Below, in pieces: positions 13,010 to 25,588 of a DNA stretch of 64,000 nt; the stretch's first letter is position 1; each line of letters starts with the position of its first letter. The notes beneath the pieces are model-generated. The model did no database searches. It was not told the origin of the DNA and saw nothing but the letters and a program-made list of their open reading frames with translations. The DNA lies in the NCBI GenBank assembly GCA_019843655.1, contig JACDQD010000003.1, forward strand, positions 11,844,925-11,908,924, read 5' to 3'. Origin of the DNA: Lethocerus indicus (lineage: Eukaryota; Arthropoda; Insecta; Hemiptera; Belostomatidae). The translations under genes and the position numbers were made by a program.

Positions 13010-16000
13010 ACCCGCCGCTACTAATATCCCTGGGAGGGATCTGCTCTCGGCCTCCGAACCTCTCTCCAGGAGTCCTGTTACATATTCCGGACCTCATTAA
13101 AACCTGGAGCCCGGAGAGGAGACGGCAGTGGCCCCCAATTAGAGAAATCCGCTCCGTTCTCTGGGTTAGTTGAATACTCAATAGGGCCAATTTAGCATTG
13201 GATTGGACACCGCTGTATTAGCCGGATCTTAACGAAATCAGCTCTTCCCTGCTCCGCTCCGAGGTACGGACTTTCCGCTGGAATCCGAGTCCCTCTAATT
13301 GCGACAGGGCACAATATAAATGAGTTCACTGCCGATCGCAATCTAGCGGCCCACCGTTTTAGGTATGAAACGTTGGATTATTCAGAGTTAAGACATGTGG
13401 CGTTAATTATAAACTTAGGTTAATTAATTACTCCCGCTTATCATCGCCTCTGGCTGTACTTTCACAACAATGTTTCTTGTCGTGCCGAGAGGATTGTCCA
13501 TCTCACTAATTTACTGAGTTATTATGCCGTTTTAGACTTTTACACAAACATAACCACTCTTACGGACGGATGTTCTCTCCAAGTTTTCGGCCTTACACCG
13601 GACCGATTTTGGCTTCGCACCATCATCAGTGATATAGAAAGAATTTTGGCTACTCACGATGCAGAATAGCTAGCAGAATAGAAAATTATGAATACCAGGA
13701 AATATTTTTTTTAATTGTAAAAAGCTAAGCCATTTATAAATTGCAATGAAAAGAAATTTCAATCGATCAATCTATTTCATAATTTTTAGTCAATCGTGCG
13801 ATGGATTAAAGAGCGGATTATTTATTTTTTCGAATCGTTATTCATCAATTTTTTTATCCACCCGATGGTATAACGCGTACAGAATTCGGCCTGAATATTT
13901 CCGCCGAGGAGAGTGAGATACGAGCCAAAATATATTTGCGTTGCGAAACATATTGAATGTCACGAGGGACTAAAATGGGCCCTTAGCATTTCGAGAAGAT
14001 AAATTTAAACCACATTTTATATTTCTCTCTTGTAACGAATGTAGATGACGAACGTAAACCTTTCTAAGTGTATTGTCATCACGATGAAAACTGAAAAATA
14101 TTGACACTAAAAAAATTTGAAATTGACACTATCTTGTTAATTTTCAGTCTTTGGATCTATCGATATTTTAAATTCCTAAATGATGAAAATGTCCTTGAAC
14201 AACAGAAGTTCATAAATGTCTCAAGAAGCATATATTAAATTAAATTAACCAGAAAAACGACACTGAGACTAGGATAATCTATTATAAAAGATAATGATGC
14301 AATCAGGTTATAACAAATATACATGACCAGACAGAGCAGTAGGCCAATTACTAAATACTGGAACTGACACGAAATTAATTAAAAACATCTTTGAGGCTAT
14401 ATTCAATTAGATGTTTTCTCAGGGATGATTAGGAGTATAACTGGCAACCATTAATCTCGGGAAATTTTTGCGGCTTGAATTTTACGCAATTTGTCGTTCG
14501 ATATTTCTTTGTTTTTTACTTTAAGATTTTTAACTCCGTCTTACTATAAATTATCCATAATTGCTTTGCGCCTATTACTTCTGCATTATATTTGTCTTTC
14601 GTAGTCGCATCAAATCCTTCGCCTCTATCCTGGATCTATCGATTGTACATTAATGAAAAATTGTTACGAAAATGAATAAATTCCACATAATGTTTATATT
14701 AATTTCACTTAATTAACGAATCATCGTCATAATAATAATAACTTCAATTATCATGGTGGAACCAGGATAAAACAAATATGATACATTAGTACAGTAATAA
14801 TTTTATGAACATTTAATATAATTAATAACATCAAGTCAAACATACTGTTTTATATTATATTTTACGTAAAAAGTAAAGGGTAAATTATATCGCTTGACAA
14901 GGAATAAAGTTAAACTTATCCAATAATTGTGGAAAATTACAGTAGTATATTATTTTATACAACATATTTATCTGTAAGGCAAATAATCAGGCAGTCCGTG
15001 TAACATTCCTATAAATGTCGCTCTGATTTATAGCAATAAGTTACAATTATTGATACAGATCGTACGACATGACTCAGTTTGCTATTCTGCGACGCGATTC
15101 AGATTGAAATTGTAATTGATCCCTTACACGACAGACTGGTCTGAGCAAAACTAACGGGCCGGCTAAATTAAAAATTAATTGAAGGGGGAGTTGGAAAAGG
15201 AAAAAAATCGGTAGTTACTTAATTTTTTTTAAAAACTTTAATATTCAGGTCGCGTCGTAAATTGCGGTGTAACGGCCGCCGCTCGTTTTAATTTTTCGGG
15301 CATATATTTTTACCTCTTTTTATTTTTTCACTCAAAAAGGATCAATTAAGTCGTAAAAATCCCCCCCCCTGACAGCATGAGATTTTATTTTTTTCTCCTC
15401 CTATCCTCCCGGAGTCTTATTGCCCAATCTTGCCCCGATTCGGGGGGGTTGAATTTCTACGTCGGTCGGTAGGCTCGTAAAATTGCGTGAATTGCCGCCG
15501 GATAATTGCCTCCCGGTCCCGTTTAACCGATTCACCGACAAAGCCCACTGGGGGTATCCGCTCGTACTTTTACGACGTTCTTCGGCCTCAGTATTTATAC
15601 ATTTTATAAGCTCTATTCCCCTTTCCACTGGGGACTAATCCATGTCGCCAAATCGTTGCCGGAACGATTCACGACTCTATTCAGCCTATCTCAACCCCCT
15701 CTATTCCATTGCTCTCAATCCAATTTATTCAAAAATGAATAAATCGGACCTGTTACCTTCGGAGATTCAAACAGGATTCGGCTAAAACAAAGCAGTATTT
15801 TCAATATATCCAATTGGTCGGAAAATTAAGAGATCTCAACTTTCACCGGGCTTTCAAGTCCGGGAAGCCATAAATATTGTATGCGGCTGGATAAAACAAG
15901 AAAGCGAGCCAGATTCAGGAAGAGCTGAGGAAAGAAGAGAGAGAGATGCGTGTGTGGGCTCGACTCCCACTCGGGGCGTGAGGCGTTATCCCCGCCCGGA

Positions 16001-18639
16001 CGACAATGGGTCGTGACAAAATTAGCGGAGTGTAAGCTCAAGCCGGGGGGCGGCTTGTGCGGTAAGCACCGTTTAGCCGGGCCCCCCGTACGACTTGCGA
16101 GGGCGTATCATTTCCAACACTATCTGGACCACATTGTCTAGCCGATCTCGATTGTCCCCTTGTCTCCGCCGCTTCAAATGCCACATCAGATTGTTGCCGA
16201 CAAATTGTCCCGTTAAAAAATCCCTCAACCCAACAGGTTAGAGGCATAATTGTTGTTAAACGGGATTCGCGTAATGTTCACAACAACGGATTCACAACAC
16301 TAAACTAAATTCAAAATATTTCATTTTACTGATAAGTCCAAGGGATACGGGCTTCACGGGGAGGTTAGCCCTATGGTGCGTACTTCTTCTGCGTACTGAA
16401 CTGTTTAAAACGTTTTTAATTTCATAGAGTAAATCATTAATTCTATTAAATAGAATTAAATCGTTTTTTTCAACTTACTGCCTGTCACCTTCAGTTACGA
16501 AAGGACTGTTGCTTCAGTTAAGACCGAGAACCTGTAGTCAGTATTCTATAAATTCTCCATGTTCCTTTTTCCAAGGTTTCTATTGTATGAACAGTAATAT
16601 AAGAAATTGATACTTTCGCGTCACCGGTTTTCGCGTGACATTTGCATCGTCAAACATTTATTTTAGTTTCAAACCCGTAAAATATTCCCTAAATGACACT
16701 ATTCCTTGACGATAATAAGAACTTAGCAACAATTAAATAGTATCATCATCTGATGTCCTGAAATTGTCTCGAATTAAATTTCCGTATTTTCAAATGTCTT
16801 CCGTAATCGAGTAACAATTGTGGCACACGGTCAGCCTTGTTGAAAAATTCTGCGTCCTTCCGAAGTTTGCCAATTTATGCAAGACGAACGGCCGGCAACG
16901 CGTTTCGACCTTGTTTAAATATATTTTTTTCTAATTTTTGGTAAAACCAAGATCGCGAAACGGTACTAATTTCCGTGATGGTGGTTTATTTATACAACGG
17001 TAACCAATTACCAATTTCGGGAAGAGTAATGCATTATTTATGAGACGGTTTTGTCGCCCGGACACTCTTGACGGAAGAGAGATTTACTGTATCGTGAGAT
17101 TTGCAATTTTTTAATTAAAATGTCCCCAGTGTCACGAATATTATTAAATTGTCGGGCACGTTTTCTTCATTAGTATTTAAGGCGTTGTGATTTAATTTTG
17201 AAATATGCATGAGGTTACACGCGGACCCAGTGACATGCACAACAGACCTTATTTCAATTGGCCGTCCATTCGTTATGCGTCCTTAAATAAACGCCACTCA
17301 GTGTATAGATGAATGGGATGAAATATATTGAAGCAGTGAAATTTATTGAATCGGTTTGCTACGTTCCACTGAAGTTGTGCAATGAGAGAACGCCATCGAA
17401 ATTTATAAATTGGAGCAACTATATTCATGATTTCTTCACGAATCATTCATCATTTCAACATTATAACGTCACTTTATCTCGGTATCCCGGATATAAACGA
17501 CAAAAAATAATGAGGACGGCAGAAGACCAACGCGGGCGTGCTCCGAGCCGAAAACGGAGTGACTGGAAGCACATGACACGTGTGACAATTTGGAACGTCG
17601 TTTGGGATTGATCCCATGCAAATTTCAACCGATTTCACTGATTGAGCCGTCCCCGAAATGCAAATTTGTCTCGTCGGGGCGCACATATTTTATAGACGTG
17701 TGGACGATTCCGCCCACGTCTTGCGTGTCGGGGCCAGTCCTCGATTTTCGGCCTCGGAAAAAGTTCTCATTTTCATACTAAACGAATCCTTGGAACTGTT
17801 TTATACATATGTATATATATTTTTTCGGGTCATTTCTGTCGTCCCCATAGGATCGACCGGCTGCGACTTTCTCGCCGTTGACCAGTATGGGTCTTAATAT
17901 GAAAATTAAGATTCCTATTGGTCGGTCGGTTTTCGGGGCGGTCTCTCAATTATATTTCCGTTTATGGTTTCGCTCTGAATCACTTCGGGCTCTTTTCCAA
18001 AACATTGAAGGGCAGGAATTAACTGAACCTTCAATTGAAGGTGAACAATCGCGGCCATTCAACATATTTTGATAAGTTTCTGCCTCTATTCCATGAAATT
18101 TGTTTGCCTTACGATTGCTGAAAATATAGACAAATTTCTGTTTCAAAAACGTATTCTCAAAAACGTTCTTATGGTCGCGCGAACTATTTAGACAAATGTA
18201 ACCGCACGAATAATATTTTCCAATTTTTCATTTTCCGGAACATATGCGCCCATAAACTTTGCTTCTCTATTTAATGGCTTGACCAGGAAACAATAGCACA
18301 AACGGTAGAATAACAGGTGAATGACACTTAGAAATTAGAATATAGCCCAAGGTTTTCTGATACGCCATTGGAGCGGACTAGCTGAATAAGAACATATTTC
18401 CCGTTAAGTAGCCTAAGGACACTATCCGCATTGGTCTCCCCCTCCAATTCCTTATAAGATTTAAATTATAGAGCTAATATGATATATGAAATTGCTCCGG
18501 CAAACCTGTCACTTCCGTTAGTCTTAATAACCCCCGGTGCAACAGTATCTGCATAGCGTTTCTCCGATCGATAAACGCCGTGTGAGGTCCATATGGGGGT
18601 TTTTACTGTGCATCCGGTCCTAAGGTTGGGTTAACGAAG

Positions 18640-18642
<3 letters not shown>
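13010..18642. other. Non-coding; no gene recognised
   Basis: GC-balanced at 13010-13320, AT-rich at 13660-15120, mixed from 15120 to 16250, then AT-rich again. A C9 run lies at 15361-15369. Several open frames at 15.4-17.9 kb overlap on both strands and lack domain signatures, so I treat them as chance. Confidence 0.5.

Positions 18643-18685
<43 letters not shown>
18643..18685. repeat. (TA)n microsatellite, 43 bp
   Basis: Uninterrupted alternating TA. Self-complementary and cruciform-prone, and a likely site of length error in an assembly. Confidence 0.97.
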
Positions 18686-18687
<2 letters not shown>

Positions 18688-21600
18688 TAATTATGATAAT
18701 TGCGGTCGTGTTAATATTAAACGCGTGCCGCGGCGGGCGCGTCCCTCCGATTGCGACTTTTTATGGCCGTCCACAAGCCCAGAGCTGAATTCAATTATCC
18801 CCCATGAAAAGATCAGAGCTCAAGAATGCGTTTCTTTTTTAAATATGATTTACTGCCAACATTTACAAACCGACAACGCCTTAAATACGTTCGGCCGGCG
18901 GTGCGATGCAAATTGCGCTATTTTTCGCCCGAGCATAAATCTCGAGGGTCGGGAGAGTGCGAATAGTTCCTTTAAAATGTTAGTTAGTTCAGGGTCTAAC
19001 AGTGTCGGATTTAGAAATGTAAATATCGGGCTGTCTGACTCAGAAGAGATTATCGCCTGTTTCGATCTGAGTTCGGAGGAGGGCGACGATGGCAGAGGGT
19101 GCAATTCGGGCTTAACTGCAACACGCCTTTAACTAAGCATTTCACGGATAGGCTACTGCTTTTTCTCGGCCTAATCCAGTAATCTAACGGCATACAGTAT
19201 ATGTCATCCTGTATATTCCATTAAATTAAAAGATTACACGACTATAGTAACGAAACATGACTCATTTCTACTAACTATTGGCGTTTAATAATAACCATCC
19301 TTGTAACACATATCTTCTATTGACAGGCCGCGTTATAAGGCAGTTCTTTGAGCATAATGAAATAAATTCAGTTTCTAAAAATTTATTCACCATAAAATGA
19401 AATTTCTCCCAAATTAATTGTTTGAATAAAATTATCTATTTAAATACTGAATAATTATTCAATAAGTGCTAATAATGTAAAGCATGGTATTCTTCAATTA
19501 CCTTGCAGTTCATAAGTATGCACCTTCGTTACTGGGTTATTTTTACGTACAGATGGCTTTTAACTTGTTCGAAAAGTAATAGAAAAACGTATGGAAGTAC
19601 AAAATCTTCGCGATACGAATTTCCCTTTTCAAAAGGATCACACGCTTTCAGCAAGAAAGTGAATTTTTCTATAGGAGCTATGAGGAGACGTAAAACCTTC
19701 TTTACCACGCGTCTCAGACATCCATGGAAAATCAAATGGCCACACAGTTGTGTATGGTTCTGATGAAGTAATTATCGACAACTATAGTCGTACATTGGGT
19801 ATGGGCGATGAATTTAATACGTTTTAATGGAAACAATTAGAACATTTCTATTTCTGATCGCATGTTCGTCCGAAACCAATTTATTGGCTGGACTCATCTG
19901 TTTCTGTTATATTTCCATTGTATTAAAAATTCAGGATCTTCTGCAAAACATTCATTTATTTCAGTAACTCAATCCAATGTTCAATAATTTTTTTGGGATT
20001 GGGCGGGGCTCCATAAAACGGTTGACCCGAGGGCAACTACTATAAATTTCCTCTTGTACTTACAAGTACGCCAACGCACATAATAAATAAAGCATTAGAA
20101 GTAAATAAAAACTGGTTACTTGGAGACAATCAACGTCAGAAACACTCTATAAGGAAGTCGATTTTAGGACTTGAATTTTGACCTCTTCTTGCGTACACGC
20201 TATAAAAGGCTGAAGGTAATTATACAAAAAAAATTAATGATATTTATTTACTGCCGCACTGCCGAACGCCTTCCGTCCTAACTCCGCTATGACATGTGAA
20301 AGCGAGAAGCGAGTTGATTAAAATATGAAAAGCAATTTGCAAAACTTCCTATTTCTTTTCCGAAAGTAAAATATGCATAAACGCAACATTACTTTTATAG
20401 TATTATGGATACTTACTAAAATCAATGGTCAAGTTGTAAAACATCTTGTCGAAAGTTTTCTGCGAAATTCAATTTCCTAGTGGCTTCTCGGGTTACACAT
20501 TATTTTGTAAAAAGAGTCTTAAAATAATAATAATAAAATCTGTTTGATTGCCGATTCTCCAGTGTTTATTTTCAGTTGCATATTCAGTAAATCGGCTCCC
20601 GTTATTTATTGTCCTTATTTGTGCTTCCTACAACCGGCTTTATAATTATTTTTATTCCAGGAGATTTTTATGAAATACCTCGAAATTTATTTGACCGCAC
20701 TCGGGTCCTTCAAATAACCACGGACACTAAGCTGCCTTAAGGCGGATTTAAAACCCCTTTGATGTGACCGACATATTTTTTGAAAAACTTCATAATTACT
20801 CTAATTCCTTGGAGGCCTGTCCAAGCCGTTATCTTCAGGTCGTTGTGTTGCCTTTTTCTTCCTTATATGGCAATGTTACGGCAAAAGTAAAATCCACGTC
20901 CACAAAATTCCATCCCGGTGAAAATTCCAAGGGCTCAGACCTAGGCCCCGACTACGCCTATCTCAGTATCAAATTTCAATTAAATTCAAATAGGGTCAAA
21001 TTGGAACATTACACAGAGAAACTTTGGTTAAAGAAAATTGGAAAAATAAGTTATAAAAACGAAAAATAGATACAAAAATTTGCGCCTATAAATTTTCAGT
21101 ACGTACGGCACCCCTGAGACCACAGAGCGTGCTCGCCACCCGGAGAAAATATTACACGTTTTCTGCGCCAGTATCCCGTCCCGAACGTTCCTAACAGACA
21201 CCGAAGGTAAAACTCAGCAGGATATTACAGACTTGTAAATTTGGTCTGGCCAAGACAATTTTCTTAATTGGCCCAGCAAACAACCGGTGTGTCGCCGCGC
21301 TGACTGGAGACATAAAACAGCCGCCGCCATTCCACCCCGCCGGCCGGCCGTAACCTGAAACTAGGCGGCCGCATTGCTAACTTGTTCAATTTATGTAAAC
21401 CCCCCCATCGAATAAGACCCGACAATACGGTAAGGATTTTTACTCGCGGTCAAAGTTATTGGAAAACACGAGACGGCGAACGGACAGCCCCGGCGCTGTT
21501 CGCCGTTTCGAAATGCCCAGGATATAGTCCGATATTGTGGGGCGGGTAAAAAATAGTCTCAATTCATAGACACGGCGTCGACTGCTCGGTATTACAATGG

Positions 21601-24600
21601 CATGTACAATGAGAAAAAACCTGGCCACACCTTGAATCTATTAAGCGGTCTCTCTTAGTCCGGCTAAAGATCTGAATGTTGGACTGAAGTCGATAAGGTT
21701 CGCAGATTCCTATAAACTATTTAATGTTAATAGCATTGCCTTTAGACCAGTGCTATAGCTGTATGTCCTTAATTTACATTAAAATCTGGTTTGAGTTTCC
21801 AGGATTGTTCTAAACTATACTCTGATTCTATTTCTGATAGTCAAACTGTCTTGTAATCCGATGTGAGATTGACAAGTTAAATAATAGTATGTAGGCTGCT
21901 ATTAAGCTCGATTAAAGCGGCAATTTTATTTTTTCCGAATGGTTTTCCGTGCATTTGTATATCGTGACGACTGGGGCGGTCGTCTCCGGTTCGCCGATCG
22001 GTATCGACGACAGCCGATGGCCGGCCGTCGGTTGTCGTACGTCAACGTGCGGCGTTGAGCAAGAGCGCTACAATTCCAACTATGTTTCGCTCGGTATAAC
22101 GGGCTCAATGTCGGGTCAACAGTGCTGTATGGCAAAGGTGAACGCGGGCAAAAAGGAGGCCCGTCTCCTGAGACGGAGAGGTGGGCAGGGCCGCCGCCTC
22201 TCGGCAACGGCCTCGGCAACGGGCACAACCGGCCGTTGTGATTGATTCCACCAAACCCCCACAATGAATAATCAATACGCAGTCCGTGTAGCTCTCAGCC
22301 CTGATCTCGGCGAGGAGGAAGATATTTATCAATATTTGATTTATTGGACGGCGCTTTACACGCCATTGTAATCGAGTCCGGAATTACTATCCGACCTCCA
22401 CGTCGGTATCCCTAAATCCTAGAGTAACGACACGATACACGAATTGAATAGATCCGTTGTGCTATTTCTAAAACACTAAAATATTATTCGTAGAAACTAC
22501 ATTGTAAAATACATTGAGTTTGATATGAAACGAAAAAAAAAGGATTCCGGGGTGAACGAACTGACTCGAATCCTGAGCTGATTAAAAGGTTACAGAGAAT
22601 AAGACACATACATATTATTATATCCTGCTGTCTCCCAGTTCTCGGGGGGCTTTCAATCAAGTCTTTGTTTGTCGTTAAATCAACGCGTTATTTGCGACAA
22701 GAAGTGGGCCGCTACTGGGCTTGAATTTTTATGCTAATTCCCGTTTGTGAGACAACAGATATCTTTGTCGACCATTGTTATGCAAAAATGTGAGGCTCAT
22801 GAGGCCAATGAAGAGAATAGAGAAAAATAAAATTTAATCCAGTAATCGAGTGAGGCAACAATAGACGCATTAAATAGTGCTACATTTGTATAGAATGTTC
22901 TGAAATTAATGATATCCCATAGTAATAAAAAGAAAATGGTCCAATTCTCGTGATTTAATTAAGGTTCAGATATTACAATGACATATATTCTTCAGAAAAC
23001 CCAATAATTCATAGTCATATTTGTGTTCTGGGAGAAATGTGGAGTACTGTGCCTTTCCAGCAAGAATATATATTAAATATACATATGTATTTATACTACA
23101 TATATATGGACGTCTTCCATAAGGTGATGTAAGGTGACTTTTTCCTTCTGACATTTTCAACATTACAAAAAATCGAGTAATCCTTCAAAAGAGCTAATAA
23201 TCTTCATCGGGTTCAACAAAATTTCGAACAACCTCAACTGGAAATAAATTCCTCCTATGATTACTAGCATCATCTTACAACGGGCAGTCACGCGATGCCC
23301 CAACACAATACCAATCCTCAATCTCTCCACAAGCGCATTCCATAAGATGTAACTGACTGGCTAAGAATGATAATGCTGCAGCACTAAATATCAGACCTCC
23401 GGACGCGGATATAGGGAAATAATATTATGGGATGGCGTTCAGTGTTCAGTAACAAAGGTTACTATTGGTCTTTTAGGTTTTTTATTAGTTTCTCAGGTAA
23501 TATGCACTCCGGACTGCATTATTTTGAAAGAATATTGTACAGAGTTGCATGTTAATTGTGCACACATTGGGGGGTCGTGCAGATAAATGCGTCCCCAGCA
23601 TTTCGTTATCAAGCGGTTCTCAGTATTTAATTATCCTCCGATACCGATTTATCGGACAGCAGGATAGGATGGAATTTAAATAGAAGCTCGGGATTTATTG
23701 GGACAACCTTGTATAGATATTTATCCGCGATATTTAGCAATGAGTATTTGCCACCGTGCCTTACCCGGAGCCCTCCGGGGGGAGAAATGCCGGCGGCGAA
23801 TTTGCGTAACCGCCCGGGCAGGCTATCGAAATTGAGATCTGTTCGGGAGGCGCGTCTCCATATTTAGACCGCAATTTCTGCCGATTATTGCCCAGCGCCG
23901 AGACGGCAAATAACCGATTTCATGCGCCAGTTATTTTTCACCAGTCGAGCCAGTCCGCGCCCTGCATCCAGAAACGCAGAGAAGAACTCTCCCGAGTTCA
24001 ATGAATATTCAAAATACATTTTCGGACATTAAACTACATTTCATTTAACTTAGAATTTAAATTTTACCCCACTGTCGATTCCTCTCGTTTTCTCTTGCTA
24101 AATATTCCATTGCTCTCATAATAACCGGAAACACTCGTTACAATAATATAAAATAACCTCGCGTGACTAGTTCCGTGCCTTGTTATACCAAAGTCTGCGG
24201 TAATAGCTTTCTGGTATTAATTTATTTTCCAGACGGACCGATCGCATTAAAAATCTTGGAGCGTCCAATTAGGTTTAATTAATTAACGCTACTTAGTTAA
24301 GTTCCTGTACGCTGTAAAAACTTGAAACGCGAGCTTTTTTTTACGGGTGAGTCATGCGATAAATTCGTGAAATTCGGTTCGACCCTAATTTAACAAATGC
24401 GAGGCTGACATTTAGAACAGAGTGTTCGGAAGAAATTTAGCTATTTCGTCCGTATGATTGCGTTTCCTAATGAGATCAGTTCAGTGAAGATTGGAGATGA
24501 TTTTCCTGAGATTAGACATGTGGTAAAAATACTCTTTGTATCGTTATCAACCTAGAAAGTTATGGCAATCATTGATTACAGCGCGCTCGAATATTTGTCC

Positions 24601-25562
24601 GCGACTAGATTGAAAATACCAATAACCAATAACTAATATTCAATAGGGTTCGATTGCATGGGATCATTCAGGAATGCACTTACCGTACGAGGAAGGTGCA
24701 GAAGAATTACTGAAGATAACCAAATTTCTATCCAAAGCCTTCACGATAGTGTTTGTTATTTTTAACTGTTTCTTCAGATGATTGGACAGATTTTGAGCCC
24801 CGAAAATTTGTAAAGGCGATTACGTATAAACGCGCCGATGATTTCGAACGCCAAAACCACAGTTAACAGCCGAGTGTTAGGGATGAATGAAACCGTGGGA
24901 AAAAAACTAACTAAAACTCAAAATCGGCCGTAAACAGCGCGGCAATGTTGTATTCATAACTGTAATTACGCTGTCTCCCGTGAGTAACACCGGTTTACTT
25001 CAATCGGGTCCGTCGGTTTTTTTTGTTCCGTAGGATTCGGCAAGCCGTGATTATGCTAATGGGGCGGCTGTAACAACGCGCCAATAACAAATCCCCCAAA
25101 ACGATAGAGTCCACCTCTAATGGGAGCCCAATTGACACAAATGATGGATGCGTTCGGGATTTGATCGAGCGGTGCGTTACCCCCCTCAGCCGACGGGAGC
25201 CAACGCTCACGATCTCCCTCATTTATTTTTCTCGTCGACGTTTTTTCTTAATTTTTATCTCCACTCCGGTACGGGACCATATGGGCTCCCATGTCCCCGT
25301 TTCGGCGGCCGGACCTGTAATTTCCTGGTCGCGGGGAGCCTTCGCATTCGGCGAACCCACGCGAAATAAGACGGATGGGAAATCATTAGCTCGCAGATAA
25401 CAGGAAATTTACCTCCCGATCATTTGCATAAGTTTGAAAATTTCTCTAAACGCTTCCTCGTTTCAGAAAACAAAACGCCTGGAAATAAGATGTACTTAAT
25501 GCGCTTCTGTTACCCCGCTGTTATCATCCGGGGAAGATTATTAACCCCTCTTGCCAAACACC
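18686..25562. other. Non-coding; no gene confirmed
   Basis: The stretch just after the TA tract holds a 135-codon frame (18725-19132) with a transposase-like patch near its start, treated as a finding and not as a gene. GC-rich DNA at 21940-22220 is open on both strands, typical of a compositional artefact. 23067-23107 is TA-rich. 23640-23960 and 24960-25400 are GC-balanced with regulatory-like texture. Nothing else is recognised. Confidence 0.5.
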
Positions 25563-25588
25563 GGTATAACTAGTATAACCGGTATAAC
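25563..25588 (+). repeat. Three GTATAAC units at 9-bp spacing
   Basis: GTATAAC begins at 25564, 25573 and 25582, each exactly 9 bp apart; the first and third lie in CGGTATAAC. This could be a homotypic factor-binding cluster or simple slippage. No factor is assigned. Confidence 0.85.

Noticed and set aside
12756..13190. Longest open frame (144 codons, minus strand)
   Set aside because: It runs through the AG/CT repeat, giving a Ser-Leu run, has an equally open frame on the opposite strand, and shows no domain.
18725..19132. 135-codon frame on the plus strand
   Set aside because: It starts at GTG, has no known domain apart from a short transposase-like patch, and overlaps an open frame on the minus strand. 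Not enough for a gene call.
21926..22264. Overlapping frames of about 100 codons on both strands
   Set aside because: Stop codons are rare in this GC-rich patch, so several frames stay open together. No frame resembles a protein family.
24600..24612. GACTAGATTG, similar to the miR-279/996 seed region
   Set aside because: The first base differs, the 3' half does not match and there is no hairpin.
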